A stretch of DNA of 64,000 bases from Thermoplasmata archaeon (GCA_015063245.1 SUSV01000003.1:1-64000); one strand, 5' to 3'. Shown: positions 55,095 to 64,000, numbered from the stretch's first letter. Numbers and translations: made by a program. The notes: a model not told the origin generated them from the letters alone.

Positions 55095-56054
55095 ATGGCA
55101 GAGAGCGCTAACGCTTGGCAGAACATCATCTCGGAGGACCTGAGGAAGGTCTCCGGAATCATGCGTGAGGCCACCCGCGACAGCAACAGCGAGATTCAGG
55201 AGGTCCTCGACTATGCACTTGACTCGCCGGGAAAGCTCATCCGCCCTTCTATCATCATCCTCGTATGCAACGCATGCGGGAGGAAGACCTACGACAACAT
55301 GCTGAAGTACGCCGCGGCAGCAGAGCTCGTACACATGGCGACGCTGATCCACGACGACATCAACGACGAGAGCGAGAGCCGCCGCGGGAAGCAGGCGACC
55401 TACAGGAAGTACGGCGTCAAGAAGGCGCTGACGACCGGGGACACCATGCTGGTCAAGGCCATGACGCTCTTCGACTCCAACCTTGCTCTCCTGCAGAGCA
55501 TCATCGACATGGGCTCATCGCTAGCGGACAGCGAGTTCCTACAGTACAACCACAAGTTCGACCTGGACATCCGCGAGGAGGAGTACTATCAGGTCATCTC
55601 GGGGAAGACGGCAGCGCTCCTCTCGGAATGTGCCAGGACAGGAGCGATCGCCGCAGAGGCACCGCAGGATGTCATGGATGAGATGGCCCGTTTCGGACAG
55701 CTGTACGGCATGGCGTTCCAGATCGCAGACGACCTCATCGACCTTACGGGTTCCGAGAACATAACCGGCAAGACGTCCATGAGGGACCTGAGCGAAGGGG
55801 TCATAACACTGCCCACTATCTTCGCCCTCCGCGACCCCAAGGTCGGCAAGGAGATACACGCGAAGATGAAGAGAGGCGCACCTCTCAACGAGATCCGCGA
55901 CCTCATCATGCAGACCGATGCAATCAGCGAGTGCAAGACCGTCATCCGTGATTACGTCGATGAGGCCATAGAGTGCCTTAACATACTGCCTGAGAGCGAA
56001 TTCAGGGCATCCCTCGTGGAGCTCACAAGGCTGAACTCCACCAGGCTCAGCTGA
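55095..56054 (+). CDS. Polyprenyl diphosphate synthase
   Basis: A 319-residue trans-prenyltransferase. The first Asp-rich motif is HDDIND (near 95-100), the second is ADDLIDL, with KLIRP, GDTMLVKA and SGKTAALLSECA between. It extends prenyl chains by adding isopentenyl units, making lipid precursors (GGPP) or longer chains such as the methanophenazine-like side chain. A bulky residue pattern before the first Asp motif is not enough to fix the chain length. The gene has its own promoter (TTTACTAAATATAG near 55059-55072). Confidence 0.9.
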   Translation: MAESANAWQNIISEDLRKVSGIMREATRDSNSEIQEVLDYALDSPGKLIRPSIIILVCNACGRKTYDNMLKYAAAAELVHMATLIHDDINDESESRRGKQATYRKYGVKKALTTGDTMLVKAMTLFDSNLALLQSIIDMGSSLADSEFLQYNHKFDLDIREEEYYQVISGKTAALLSECARTGAIAAEAPQDVMDEMARFGQLYGMAFQIADDLIDLTGSENITGKTSMRDLSEGVITLPTIFALRDPKVGKEIHAKMKRGAPLNEIRDLIMQTDAISECKTVIRDYVDEAIECLNILPESEFRASLVELTRLNSTRLS

Positions 56055-56056
56055 CC

Positions 56057-57085
56057 TCAGTAGTGGTCGTACAGGATGTTCCCTGGTTCCAAAAGTACCC
56101 CGTCACCCTTCTGGACGCGTCCTACGATGTCCGCGTTCCTGTATTTCTTAGCGATCTCCTCGGCATCCTCAGCGGGTGCGATGATGGTGAATCCCATGCT
56201 CATGTTGAGGGTCTGATAGATCTCCTTGTCCTCGACCTCTCCGAGCTCCTGGAGCTTCTGGAAGATGGGTGCCGGTTTCACGGGGTCGCTGATGACGTAC
56301 TGCAATCCCTTCTTCATACGGAGGATGTTCCTGAGTCCTCCCCCGGTGATGTCCACAAGACCGTGGACGTTGAAATTCCTGGTGATCTCGAGGACCTGCC
56401 TGACATAGATCTCGGTGGGCGTGAGGAGCTCCTCTCCCATTGTCCCTGAAAGGCCGGAGACCCTGTCGTTCCATCCGATGTTGTTGGCCTCGACGATCTT
56501 CCTGGCGAGGGTGAGTCCGTTGGAGTGGATTCCCGAGGATCTGAGGGAAATGATGAGGTCCCCTTCGGCACACTTGTCGCCTGTGATGATCTTGTCCTTC
56601 TCGACGTATCCGAGACATGTTCCCGAAAGGTCGACTCCGTTGACGATCTCGGGAAGGACCGCTATCTCCCCGCCGACGATCTCCATGTTGGACAGCTCGG
56701 CACCCTTCTGGAGTCCGATCCCGATCTCCCTGGTGATGTCCTCGTTGGGCTTGTCGATGGCGATGTAGTCCACGAACGACGTAGGCTCCGCATTGACGCA
56801 GATGGTGTCGTTGACGTTCATGGCGATGCAGTCGATTCCCACGGTGTCCCATTTGTTGAGGGCCTCCGCGATCATGAGCTTGGTACCGACTCCGTCAGTG
56901 GCCAGCGTGATGTACTTGTCACCGAAATCGATGAGGCTTGCGAAGAGCCCCGGCATGCGGACGTTCTGTCCGATACCTTCTCTTCTGTACTCTAACTTGT
57001 CCACAAGCGCCTTAATGGCATTGGATTTCTGGTCGATGCTGACTCCGGATTTCTCGTAGGTCCAACCGCTCATCTTGATCCTCAT
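56057..57085 (-). CDS. purM: Phosphoribosylformylglycinamidine cyclo-ligase PurM
   Basis: A 342-residue PurM, which closes the imidazole ring in purine synthesis using ATP. Conserved blocks are TDGVGTKLMIA, DCIAMNVNDTICVNAEP, GGEIAVLPEI, SSGIHSNGLTLAR and HGLVDITGGGLRNI. ATG 57085 is the first start; ATG 57073 (MSGWTYEKSG) is closer to the family N-terminus. It is convergent with the prenyl synthase gene. Confidence 0.95.
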   Translation of the reverse strand: MRIKMSGWTYEKSGVSIDQKSNAIKALVDKLEYRREGIGQNVRMPGLFASLIDFGDKYITLATDGVGTKLMIAEALNKWDTVGIDCIAMNVNDTICVNAEPTSFVDYIAIDKPNEDITREIGIGLQKGAELSNMEIVGGEIAVLPEIVNGVDLSGTCLGYVEKDKIITGDKCAEGDLIISLRSSGIHSNGLTLARKIVEANNIGWNDRVSGLSGTMGEELLTPTEIYVRQVLEITRNFNVHGLVDITGGGLRNILRMKKGLQYVISDPVKPAPIFQKLQELGEVEDKEIYQTLNMSMGFTIIAPAEDAEEIAKKYRNADIVGRVQKGDGVLLEPGNILYDHY

Positions 57086-57173
57086 CGGTCAGTAAGTGGT
57101 ACCACTAATTTAGTGATTCGGTAAGAAAGGGTAAAGGTCCGGCGGACGGCCGCCGGTTTGATATGGAATGGGA

Positions 57174-57629
57174 TCACTCGATGAGCTGTTTGATCCACTT
57201 CTTCTCCTTGTAGGAGATCTTCCCGTCCACGGCGCAGACGAGCATGGTGACGATGATGATGTCGGCCTTGATCTCGGGAGAGACCTGTCCGAGGATGTCA
57301 ACCATGAGGTCGACGATGAACCTGTTGTCCTTGGCGTCCTTCTTGATCATCTTGAAGGCTGCTTTTGCCTCCTCGTATGTGATCTCCTGTCCCAGCATGG
57401 TCTCCAGTGCGGGGCGGATGAGGTTGAACTCGGATTCATCGAGCTTTCCGTCCGCCATGATGGCCGATATGATGAAGCTGGTGTAGATCTGTACTCCCGA
57501 GACACCGTTCTCGGTGATCGCTGACATGACCGCGATGATCTTGACAGATTTCTGTTTGAGGACCTCGGAGTATGTGACGGGGTCCAGATTCTCGAATTCC
57601 TTGCAAAGTTTGTCGAATTCACTGAACAT
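57174..57629 (-). CDS. TerB-like protein
   Basis: A 151-residue protein with two TerB-like halves: SGVQIYTSFIISAIMADGKLDESEFNLI and IIVTMLVCAVDGKISYKEKKWI, each with a DGK acidic turn that can bind metal. TerB proteins relate to tellurite resistance and stress. ATG 57629 is chosen over the first frame start because GAGGTGAG, a good ribosome-binding site, lies just upstream. Confidence 0.75.
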   Translation of the reverse strand: MFSEFDKLCKEFENLDPVTYSEVLKQKSVKIIAVMSAITENGVSGVQIYTSFIISAIMADGKLDESEFNLIRPALETMLGQEITYEEAKAAFKMIKKDAKDNRFIVDLMVDILGQVSPEIKADIIIVTMLVCAVDGKISYKEKKWIKQLIE

Positions 57630-57739
57630 TTCTCTCACCTCGCTGTTTGATTGTGGTAACAGTGCGGCAAGCACGATTATCAATATCAACGTATCGACCC
57701 CCCGATACCCTTAATATGTTGATATCGTAACCGTCACAC

Positions 57740-58423
57740 ATGGCAGACCTGCACGACCGCTGGGTGGCGGAGAGGAGGAACGAGCATTACTACAAGCTCG
57801 CCAAGAAGCTGAACTACCGTTCCAGGGCATCCTTCAAGCTCATCCAGATCGATGACAGGTTCGGCATCTTCAAGCCCGGAGACTCCGTGGTGGACCTGGG
57901 AGCCTGTCCCGGAGGATGGTGTCAGGTCGCTCAGGAGAGGACATGGCCCAACGGACATGTCATCGGCGTCGACCTGAGATACATCAAGCCGATGGACGGC
58001 GTCGAGTTCATCATCGGCGACATCACCGAGGACTCCACGATGAGGGAGCTCCTGGAGAGGTTCAACGGAAAGGCCGATGTCGTTCTTTCCGATATGGCTC
58101 CGAACATCGCTGGTCATTATTCGACGGATCACGCAAGGTCCATCCACCTGTGCATGTTTGCCGTGGATGTATGCGACCGCATCCTCAAGAAGGAGGGGAA
58201 GCTGGTCATGAAGGTCTTCATGGGCGACATGTTCGATTCGCTCATCTCAGAACTGGAGAAGCGTTTCCAGTCCGTGAAGGTCCATTCGCCCGATGCATCG
58301 AGGCCTACATCCTCGGAAGTCTATGTCATCTCTCAGGGATTCTACGGAAAATCTGTCAAGCTGAAGGATGTGACCGAGAAGGAGAAGAAGCCCGAGTTCA
58401 CGGTCAAAGGAGGGTTCATATGA
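57740..58423 (+). CDS. rlmE: 23S rRNA (uridine-2'-O-) methyltransferase RlmE/FtsJ family
   Basis: A 227-residue FtsJ-type methyltransferase: YRSRASFKLIQIDDRFG, AdoMet-binding VVDLGACPGGWCQVA, GVDLRYIKPMDG, LSDMAPNIAGH and VMKVFMGDM. The K-D-K-E catalytic residues typical of FtsJ lie in these blocks. Its role is 2'-O-methylation of the A-loop of large-subunit rRNA, or of a tRNA. Start ATG 57740 lies 25 nt after a TTAATATG box. The stop overlaps the next gene's start (ATGA). Confidence 0.93.
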   Translation: MADLHDRWVAERRNEHYYKLAKKLNYRSRASFKLIQIDDRFGIFKPGDSVVDLGACPGGWCQVAQERTWPNGHVIGVDLRYIKPMDGVEFIIGDITEDSTMRELLERFNGKADVVLSDMAPNIAGHYSTDHARSIHLCMFAVDVCDRILKKEGKLVMKVFMGDMFDSLISELEKRFQSVKVHSPDASRPTSSEVYVISQGFYGKSVKLKDVTEKEKKPEFTVKGGFI

Positions 58424-59040
58424 GGCCGACCAAGATCGTCTGCATCGGATGGAACTACAAATCCCATGTATCCGAGCTCGAGTCCAAGTATCCCGAGGTG
58501 CCGACTGTATTTTTCAAGCCTGTCAGCTGCATGATCGGGGACGGGGACGAGATAGTAATCCCGGAGGGCGTCACGAACGTCCAGCACGAGGTCGAGCTCG
58601 CATTGATCTACGGGAAGGACTGCAAATCCGTCTCGGAGGAGGACGCCATGGAATACATCTCCCATGCCGCGGTCTTCAACGACGTGTCCGCGAGGGACAT
58701 GCAGTGGAAGGCCCGCGACGAGGGGAACACATGGGACCTCAGCAAGGGCATCGATACCTTCGGACCGATGTCGGAGCCTGTTCCCATCGAGCAGGTCGGG
58801 GATGTCCAGAACCTGGATCTCGAGCTCACCGTCAACGGCGAGATAAGGCAGAAGGGCAACACCCGCAACATGATATTCACCATACCCTGGCTCATATCAT
58901 ACGTCTCCAGATACATCACGATGGAGAAGGGGGATGTGCTCATCACGGGAACCCCCGAGGGTGTGTCCGAGATAAGGCCCGGGGACGTGGTCGTCGCCAG
59001 GATCCAGAATGTGGGCACCCTTACCAACAAGGTAAGATAA
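58420..59040 (+). CDS. Fumarylacetoacetate hydrolase (FAH) family protein
   Basis: A 206-residue FAH-family enzyme: CIGWNYKSHVSELESKYPE, FFKPVSCMIGDGDEI, VQHEVELALIYGK (metal-binding E-x-E), FNDVSARDMQW, KGIDTFGPM and DVLITGTPEGVS. Members hydrolyse or decarboxylate acylpyruvates or oxaloacetate. The substrate cannot be chosen from sequence alone. It is coupled to rlmE by ATGA overlap and is the last gene before the Fic promoter. Confidence 0.88.
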   Translation: MRPTKIVCIGWNYKSHVSELESKYPEVPTVFFKPVSCMIGDGDEIVIPEGVTNVQHEVELALIYGKDCKSVSEEDAMEYISHAAVFNDVSARDMQWKARDEGNTWDLSKGIDTFGPMSEPVPIEQVGDVQNLDLELTVNGEIRQKGNTRNMIFTIPWLISYVSRYITMEKGDVLITGTPEGVSEIRPGDVVVARIQNVGTLTNKVR

Positions 59041-59050
59041 TCCCTCCTGG

Positions 59051-59139
59051 TTTTATTGCATATGAATGATTGATTTATATGCAATATTATTGCACATTAC
59101 CGAATTTTATTGCATAAGAATATGTTAAGTATATGCAAT
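59051..59139 (+). promoter_or_regulatory. Two inverted repeats before fic
   Basis: Two similar inverted repeats: ATTGCATAT...ATATGCAAT (59055-59063 and 59077-59085) and ATTGCATA...TATGCAAT (59109-59116 and 59132-59139). Each is preceded by TTTT, as tandem copies 54 nt apart. The right arm of the second overlaps the likely TATA region about 20-25 nt before ATG 59154, so a bound repressor would block transcription. Confidence 0.6.
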
Positions 59140-59153
59140 AATATCATATTATT

Positions 59154-60683
59154 ATGCGTTCGTTCGATTACAGTTTCCTGAAATCCATAGGCATACCGCC
59201 GATGTTGTTCGGGACAGCGATGAAGGTAGGGGAGTTCAGGGAGAGGAACGAATCGCGCAGAAGGGAGGATCCAACGGTCTATTCCAGGATGGAACGCCAG
59301 GCCAGATTCCTGTCGATCAAGGAATCGAACGCCATAGAGGGAATCGTGACCTCCGATGAGAGGATATCCTCGCTGGTGGACCATGACACGGCACCCTTGA
59401 ACCATGATGAGATGGAGATCGCAGGGTACCGTGATGCTCTGGAGTACATCCATGACAATTACAGGAGCATGGAGATCGATGAGAAGACCATCCTCGAGCT
59501 CTATCGCATGATGATGTCCTACACGGACAAGGTGGATGACGGATACAAGGATAGGGACAATGTGATCGTCGAGGTCGATCAATCCGGAAACAGAAGGGTC
59601 CATTTCAGGCCCCTGTCCGCAAGGGAGACCACAGAAGCGATGGAACAGATGATCCTGTCCTATACGGAAGCATCCTGTGACGCAGGGATAAACAATCTGA
59701 TCCTCATCCCGTGCTTCATCCTGGATTTCCTCTCGATCCATCCGTTCCTTGACGGAAACGGGAGGATGTCCCGTCTTCTGACCCTGCTGATGCTGTACAA
59801 GGAGGGGTTCGACGTCGTCAGATACGTCTCCTTCGAAGAGAAGATCAACAGGTCGAAGGATCAATATTACAGGGTCCTGTCCCAATCATCGGAAAGATGG
59901 ATGGAAGGGGAGAACGACTACCTCCCGTTCATCAGGTACTATATGGATGTCCTGTTCCTATGCTACAGGGAGCTGGACAGGAGATTCATCACGTTACAGG
60001 ATAAGAAGCCCAGCAAGAGGAACAGGGTGGAGGCGGCTGTGAAGAACTCCCTTGTACCGATCTCGAAGAAGGAGATAATCGCATTGCTCCCGGATATCAG
60101 CGAGAGCACCGTGGAAGCCTGTCTCCATGATATGGTATCGTCCGGAGACATCGAGAAGATAGGTGCCAACAGGAACGCCAGATACCGTTATCGCAACCGA
60201 TCAGTCCCAGAATCTCTTGTTCTTGGCGAAGAGGATCTCGGCGTTCATGATGTCCCTGAGGAACTCGTCCTCGTCCGTGTGCAGTGTACGGAGGATCTTG
60301 GCCGCGGTATCCGGACCGATTCCCCTTCCCGCAAGCACCAGCACTGCGCGCTGACCCTGTTCGAAGACCAGGTTCGCGTTCTTGCTCATCTTCTGCAGGT
60401 CCTGCTTCTCCTGTTTGGACAGGGCAGGCTCCTTCAGCAGCTTGACGGTGTCCCTCTCGTAGTTCTTCAGGACGGCTATCATCACGCCTCCGCACTGGGG
60501 GCATTTGAACCTCTTGGGAGCATCCCCCACCCTGAATCTGGACTGGGAGCCGCAGTGCATGCACGATGCGAACAGGACCTCGTCCTCCAGCCTCTTCTTC
60601 AGGGCCATGAGGATGGAATGGTCTGCGCGGACGGGCTGCATCAGCTCCTTGGACCTGGTGATCCCTTCCAATCCTATCGCTGA
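59154..60683 (+). CDS. Fic-family AMP-transferase, 3' end running antisense into a helicase gene
   Basis: A Fic protein with the catalytic motif HPFLDGNGR (His196) and an N-terminal inhibitory motif S58-N-A-I-E62-G, which keeps such enzymes switched off. A C-terminal winged helix (ISKKEIIALLPDISESTVEACLHDM) ends near residue 345, as in related Fic-HTH proteins. No stop follows: the frame runs 483 nt antisense into the Lhr-type helicase gene to TGA 60683, adding about 160 residues of shadow-like sequence. The natural product probably ended near 60200; the stop may have been lost. The HTH may bind the ATTGCATA repeats before its own start. Confidence 0.75.
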   Translation: MRSFDYSFLKSIGIPPMLFGTAMKVGEFRERNESRRREDPTVYSRMERQARFLSIKESNAIEGIVTSDERISSLVDHDTAPLNHDEMEIAGYRDALEYIHDNYRSMEIDEKTILELYRMMMSYTDKVDDGYKDRDNVIVEVDQSGNRRVHFRPLSARETTEAMEQMILSYTEASCDAGINNLILIPCFILDFLSIHPFLDGNGRMSRLLTLLMLYKEGFDVVRYVSFEEKINRSKDQYYRVLSQSSERWMEGENDYLPFIRYYMDVLFLCYRELDRRFITLQDKKPSKRNRVEAAVKNSLVPISKKEIIALLPDISESTVEACLHDMVSSGDIEKIGANRNARYRYRNRSVPESLVLGEEDLGVHDVPEELVLVRVQCTEDLGRGIRTDSPSRKHQHCALTLFEDQVRVLAHLLQVLLLLFGQGRLLQQLDGVPLVVLQDGYHHASALGAFEPLGSIPHPESGLGAAVHARCEQDLVLQPLLQGHEDGMVCADGLHQLLGPGDPFQSYR

Positions 60684-62945
60684 AATCCTCTCGGTCACAA
60701 GCTCGAGCTCCCCGTCGGCGATCATCTTCACGACTTTCTCGGTATTGGGGATGTCCAGGTCCTCCCACAGGACCTTGTTGATCGCCTCGTTGTATGCCGG
60801 GGTATCCTTGTGGAGGTCGAACAGCCTGCCGAAGTTCATGAAACGGTGGTCCGCCTCCTTCTCTATGATACCGAACTTCTTCGCCACGTAGACGAATCTC
60901 CATCTGAGGAAGGATGAGTTCAGGATGGTCATCCTTGATATCGCCTCGACGGTACCAGGTCTGACGGACCTGATGGTGTTCATCATGGTCTCCCTGTCGA
61001 CATGCCTCGGAAGCTCGAGGATTATACGATATGGATCGGTGGTGACCCCGATGGACTCTCCGAGACGCGCCGTGAGCAGCGCGGAATAGATCTTCCCTAA
61101 AGTCTCGTTGACCCTGCTCCCGAAGCAGCAGTTGATGATCGCCATGCGCTCAGCGACCTCGACGGTGACCGTTTTGTCCGTTGGCATGGTGGACTTCTCG
61201 TCCTGGTTAGCGAAGTATTCCTTCAGGACTCTGGCACAGCCATCGTCGCCGGGGTAGTCGGAGAAGTTCCTGAGCCTTCTCATCTTACCGACTTCCATGG
61301 CGACCTCGTACGGAACCGGGATATCCGATCCCACCCAATTGGGGACGGAACCGACCTCCTTGGATTCCTCCACGAGGATCTCGTCCTCCCTCATCTCAAC
61401 GATGCGCCAGGTCCTTCCCTTGGCGATGAACATGGCATATTCCTCAGCGAACGATGCGACGAAGCTTTCGTCCAATGTTCCGATGATCGCCCTGGTGCCT
61501 ATGTCGCGTATCATGTAGGAGCGCTCGTCGGGAATCATCGAGATGTTGTCGTAGAAGTAATCCATACCCTTCCTCGAGCGCTTGAACGTGTTGCCGTCGT
61601 CGAAGATCATCTTGATGCCCTTGAGCTGCTCGAGCACATCCAGCATCATCCCCATGGTGAGGTTCCTAAAGGGGTAGGCGTTGTGCATGACCTTGAACGC
61701 CAGCTCCTTGTCCATCGCGCCGGTCATGGTCATCGCTATCAGCTGGTTCGCCACGACAGTCAGCGGGCACTCCCTTCCCTCGAAGTACTCCAATTCCTTC
61801 GAATCGCATCTCCTGGCGACGACCATGGCCTCGGCGACCTCGTCGGGAGCCGTCGCTATGATCTTGGCCCTGATCTTCTCCCCGATCCTGTGGCCGGCAC
61901 GTCCTGCACGCTGTATCATGCGGGACACCTGCCTGGGCGAGTTGTACTGGATGACCATGTCGGTGGTACCGACGTCGATACCGAGCTCGAGAGAGGAGGT
62001 ACAGATGAGGCATCTCACGTCGCCCCTCTTGAAGCGGTCCTCCATCTCCATCCTGTTCTCCTTGGACAGGGAGCCGTGGTGGACCTCAATCGATATGTCC
62101 TCATCCCATAGGTGGTAGCGGGCCGCGAGCCATTCGGCGGTCTCCCTCGTGTTCACGAAGAACAATGTGGACTTGCCGCTCTCGATCACCGATCTGGCTC
62201 TCTTCATGACAGCGAGGATGTCGGGGTCGCTCTGGAGCCTGTCGAGGAGAGTCGCATCCTGCGTGTCGGGCTCCGGGCTCTCGACCTTGATGTCGAAGTC
62301 CCTGTGGGTGTCATGCTTCCTGATGACGACCTCTCTGTTGTTCCCGGCGAGGAATCTCGCGACGTTCTCCACATTACCCACGGTCGCCGACAGCCCTATC
62401 CTCTGATAGTTTCCCGCCAGGAGGACGAGCCTCTCGAGAGCGACGCTCATCTGGGCCCCTCTCTCGGTGTTGGCCAGCTCATGGATCTCATCGACGATGA
62501 CCCATTCCACGTTATTCATGTGCTGGACCAGTCTCTTCCCGGTGAACATGACCTGGAGGGTCTCGGGAGTGGTGATCAGGATGTCCGGAGGGTGCTCCGA
62601 CTGCCTGTTCCTCTCAGCCTGGGTGGTGTCGCCGTGTCTGACGCCGACCCTTATGCCTAGCTGGCTGCCGTACTCCTCCATCCTCTTGAGCATGTCCCTG
62701 TTCAGCGCTCTGAGCGGGGTGATGTAGATGCATCTGATCCCGGGCTTCCCCTTGGACCTCATTATCATCTCCAGAACTGGGAGGATCGCGGCCTCGGTCT
62801 TGCCGATACCGGTGGGTGCCACAAGGAGGAGGTTCTCCCCTCTGATGATCCTGGGGATGGAATCCAGCTGCGGCGGTGTGGGTTCCTTTATGCCTCTGGC
62901 CTCGAGAACGCGCAGGATGTCGGGGCATAGCTCGGGGAACGGCAT
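60201..62945 (-). CDS. Lhr-type DEAD/DEAH helicase with zinc ribbon
   Basis: A 914-residue helicase. Motor motifs: VAPTGIGKTEAA, a DEIH box (VIVDEIHELANTERGAQMS), motif III LSATVGN and motif VI QRAGRAGHRIG. A winged-helix and Lhr-core region follows. Toward the end is a four-cysteine zinc ribbon (CMHCGSQ...FKCPQCGG), then a helical tail (GRGIGPDTAAKILRTL). It matches archaeal Lhr2/Hel308-neighbouring core helicases that unwind branched DNA and RNA-DNA hybrids. Its last 480 nt overlap the antisense end of the Fic frame. It ends in TGA. Confidence 0.9.
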   Translation of the reverse strand: MPFPELCPDILRVLEARGIKEPTPPQLDSIPRIIRGENLLLVAPTGIGKTEAAILPVLEMIMRSKGKPGIRCIYITPLRALNRDMLKRMEEYGSQLGIRVGVRHGDTTQAERNRQSEHPPDILITTPETLQVMFTGKRLVQHMNNVEWVIVDEIHELANTERGAQMSVALERLVLLAGNYQRIGLSATVGNVENVARFLAGNNREVVIRKHDTHRDFDIKVESPEPDTQDATLLDRLQSDPDILAVMKRARSVIESGKSTLFFVNTRETAEWLAARYHLWDEDISIEVHHGSLSKENRMEMEDRFKRGDVRCLICTSSLELGIDVGTTDMVIQYNSPRQVSRMIQRAGRAGHRIGEKIRAKIIATAPDEVAEAMVVARRCDSKELEYFEGRECPLTVVANQLIAMTMTGAMDKELAFKVMHNAYPFRNLTMGMMLDVLEQLKGIKMIFDDGNTFKRSRKGMDYFYDNISMIPDERSYMIRDIGTRAIIGTLDESFVASFAEEYAMFIAKGRTWRIVEMREDEILVEESKEVGSVPNWVGSDIPVPYEVAMEVGKMRRLRNFSDYPGDDGCARVLKEYFANQDEKSTMPTDKTVTVEVAERMAIINCCFGSRVNETLGKIYSALLTARLGESIGVTTDPYRIILELPRHVDRETMMNTIRSVRPGTVEAISRMTILNSSFLRWRFVYVAKKFGIIEKEADHRFMNFGRLFDLHKDTPAYNEAINKVLWEDLDIPNTEKVVKMIADGELELVTERISAIGLEGITRSKELMQPVRADHSILMALKKRLEDEVLFASCMHCGSQSRFRVGDAPKRFKCPQCGGVMIAVLKNYERDTVKLLKEPALSKQEKQDLQKMSKNANLVFEQGQRAVLVLAGRGIGPDTAAKILRTLHTDEDEFLRDIMNAEILFAKNKRFWD

Positions 62946-62959
62946 GTTAGAAAATGGAT

Positions 62960-62978
62960 GAGGGGGAAGGACCCCCTC
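62960..62978 (-). terminator. Terminator hairpin after hdrD
   Basis: A 7-bp stem GAGGGGG/CCCCCTC with a 5-nt loop lies between the hdrD stop and the helicase start. On the minus strand it follows the hdrD stop by 16 nt. Confidence 0.55.
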
Positions 62979-62994
62979 GGGATTTGTTCGGGTT

Positions 62995-64000
62995 TCAGGC
63001 CTTTGCGGGGGCAGCTGCAGGAGCGTCTGCCGCGGGTGCCTCGACCTTGGGTGCTGTGACCTCGAGGAGGACCTGCGAGAGATCCATGACCTTCATCTTG
63101 GATCCGATCTTCTTCGCTGCCTGTGTGAGGTTCAGTACGCAGAAGGGGCAGCAGCTGACAAGAATCTCAGCTCCGGTCTCCTCCGCATCGTGGATCCTCT
63201 CGATACCGATGTTGAGTGCGAAGTCGGGGTATGTGGACTTGTATCCTCCTCCGGCACCGCAGCACCTGGAGTTCTCCCTGGATCTCTCCATCTCGACGAA
63301 CTCGACACCCTTGATCTTCTTGAGGACGTTCCTGGGAGCGTCGAAGACTCCGGAGTGCCTTCCGAGGTGGCAGGGGTCGTGGTATGTGACCTTGTGGTTG
63401 AACTCGTTGTTGAGGGGCAGCTTCCTGTCGTTGATGAGCTGCTCGACGTACTGTGAGAAGTGGTAGACGTTCTGTCCTGCCTTGGCGTAGAACCTTCCGA
63501 AGTCGCATGAGACGGTCTTGTAGCATCCGGAGCAGGTCATGACCATGTCCTTGGCTCCCATTCCGTCCGCCTTCTCGACGTTGTGCTGCGCACAGTCGGT
63601 GGACTCCTTCTCGTTTCCTGTCCTGAGGAGAGGCGAGGAACAGCACCACTCGTCGGGTCCGAGGCAGTTCATCTTGACTCCTGCACGGTCGAGGACCCTG
63701 ACTCCCGCCTGTGCGATGTGCTGCATCCTGTAGGATCCGGTACATCCGGCGAAGAAGATCACGTTCGCAGGGACATGCCTCTCGACGTCCTCGGGCCACC
63801 ATGCGTCCCTCTTCGAGTCGGGCTCGTTGTAGGGGTTGTGGTTCTTGTGGATGCTCTTTCCCATGGCGACTGCCGCGGGCATGGGTCCGATTCCGACATC
63901 GACCATCCATTTCCTCATGGTCTCCCAAAGGTCCACAAGGTGGATCTGGGCGTGGCAGACGACCTCACAGTTTCCGCATCCTGTGCATTTGTACATGGCG
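62995..64000 (-). CDS. hdrD: Heterodisulfide reductase subunit D-like, 5' end beyond window
   Basis: The visible 333 residues include the end of an iron-sulfur ferredoxin-like motif (CTGCGNCEVVCHAQ) and the two CCG cysteine-rich domains: FFAGCTGSYR with WCCSSPLL, and TYHDPCHLGRHSG with NSRCCGAGGG and VSCCPFC. These domains hold the unusual 4Fe-4S site that reduces the CoM-S-S-CoB heterodisulfide. The Ala/Pro-rich tail (APKVEAPAADAPAAAPAKA) is a lineage feature. In this order HdrD takes electrons from the headless Fpo complex or from a GlcD-like partner. The start lies outside the window, upstream of 64000. Confidence 0.88.
   Translation of the reverse strand, partial: AMYKCTGCGNCEVVCHAQIHLVDLWETMRKWMVDVGIGPMPAAVAMGKSIHKNHNPYNEPDSKRDAWWPEDVERHVPANVIFFAGCTGSYRMQHIAQAGVRVLDRAGVKMNCLGPDEWCCSSPLLRTGNEKESTDCAQHNVEKADGMGAKDMVMTCSGCYKTVSCDFGRFYAKAGQNVYHFSQYVEQLINDRKLPLNNEFNHKVTYHDPCHLGRHSGVFDAPRNVLKKIKGVEFVEMERSRENSRCCGAGGGYKSTYPDFALNIGIERIHDAEETGAEILVSCCPFCVLNLTQAAKKIGSKMKVMDLSQVLLEVTAPKVEAPAADAPAAAPAKA

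Overview
The window looks like a chromosome segment of a methanogenic archaeon of the order Methanomassiliicoccales (Thermoplasmata). Support comes from archaeal information-processing genes (MCM, NMD3, Tsr3, DUF424, DUF531), an HdrD-type heterodisulfide reductase subunit at the right edge, a bacterial-type gyrBA operon as found in Thermoplasmata, archaeal TATA boxes about 25-30 nt before leaderless starts, and TAG codons that sit inside genes instead of ending them. This last trait fits a pyrrolysine-decoding lineage. No pyrrolysine genes or methyltransferases lie in the window, so the lineage is inferred.

Region 1 (1 to about 18.2 kb) is an AT-richer defence island: a TIR / small membrane protein / TIR cassette, a PD-(D/E)XK nuclease with metal-binding cysteines, a UPF0158 protein, a PLD-nuclease/SF2-helicase/DUF3427 protein coupled to a Nudix hydrolase, a DNA-binding protein coupled to an OLD-type ATPase-TOPRIM nuclease, a HARE-HTH protein, and a complete type I restriction-modification operon (hsdM, hsdS with TAEL repeats, an unknown gene, hsdR).

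Region 2 (about 18.3-25 kb) holds lineage-specific genes. Several are zinc-ribbon proteins with a beta-rich tail; others are a GIY-YIG/Sel1 membrane protein, unknown genes and gene remnants.

Region 3 (about 25.5-34.4 kb) mixes a J-domain/HIRAN pair, purE, two Rpn/PD-(D/E)XK family genes with matching promoters, a Sel1 protein, a putative nickel-handling operon (DUF4198, CooC-like, CooT-like, PRTase-like), a low-molecular-weight phosphatase-like gene and tsr3.

Region 4 (34.5-64 kb) is GC-richer core genome: mcm-DUF424-nmd3, the two fumarase subunits, two Lhr-type helicases, OGG-type glycosylase and endonuclease IV-type repair genes, tRNA-Thr, thiC, gyrB-gyrA, tRNA-Phe, DUF531, a prenyl synthase, purM, rlmE, an FAH-family hydrolase, a Fic enzyme behind palindromic operators, and hdrD.

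The most notable signal is that three separate genes (580-957, 6275-8305, 22248-22949) are interrupted by an in-frame TAG, each followed by a plausible rest of the protein. Every other convincing gene in the window ends in TGA or TAA. A second is a run of 19 alternating pyrimidine-purine dinucleotides in the gyrB promoter, a likely Z-DNA-prone supercoiling sensor.
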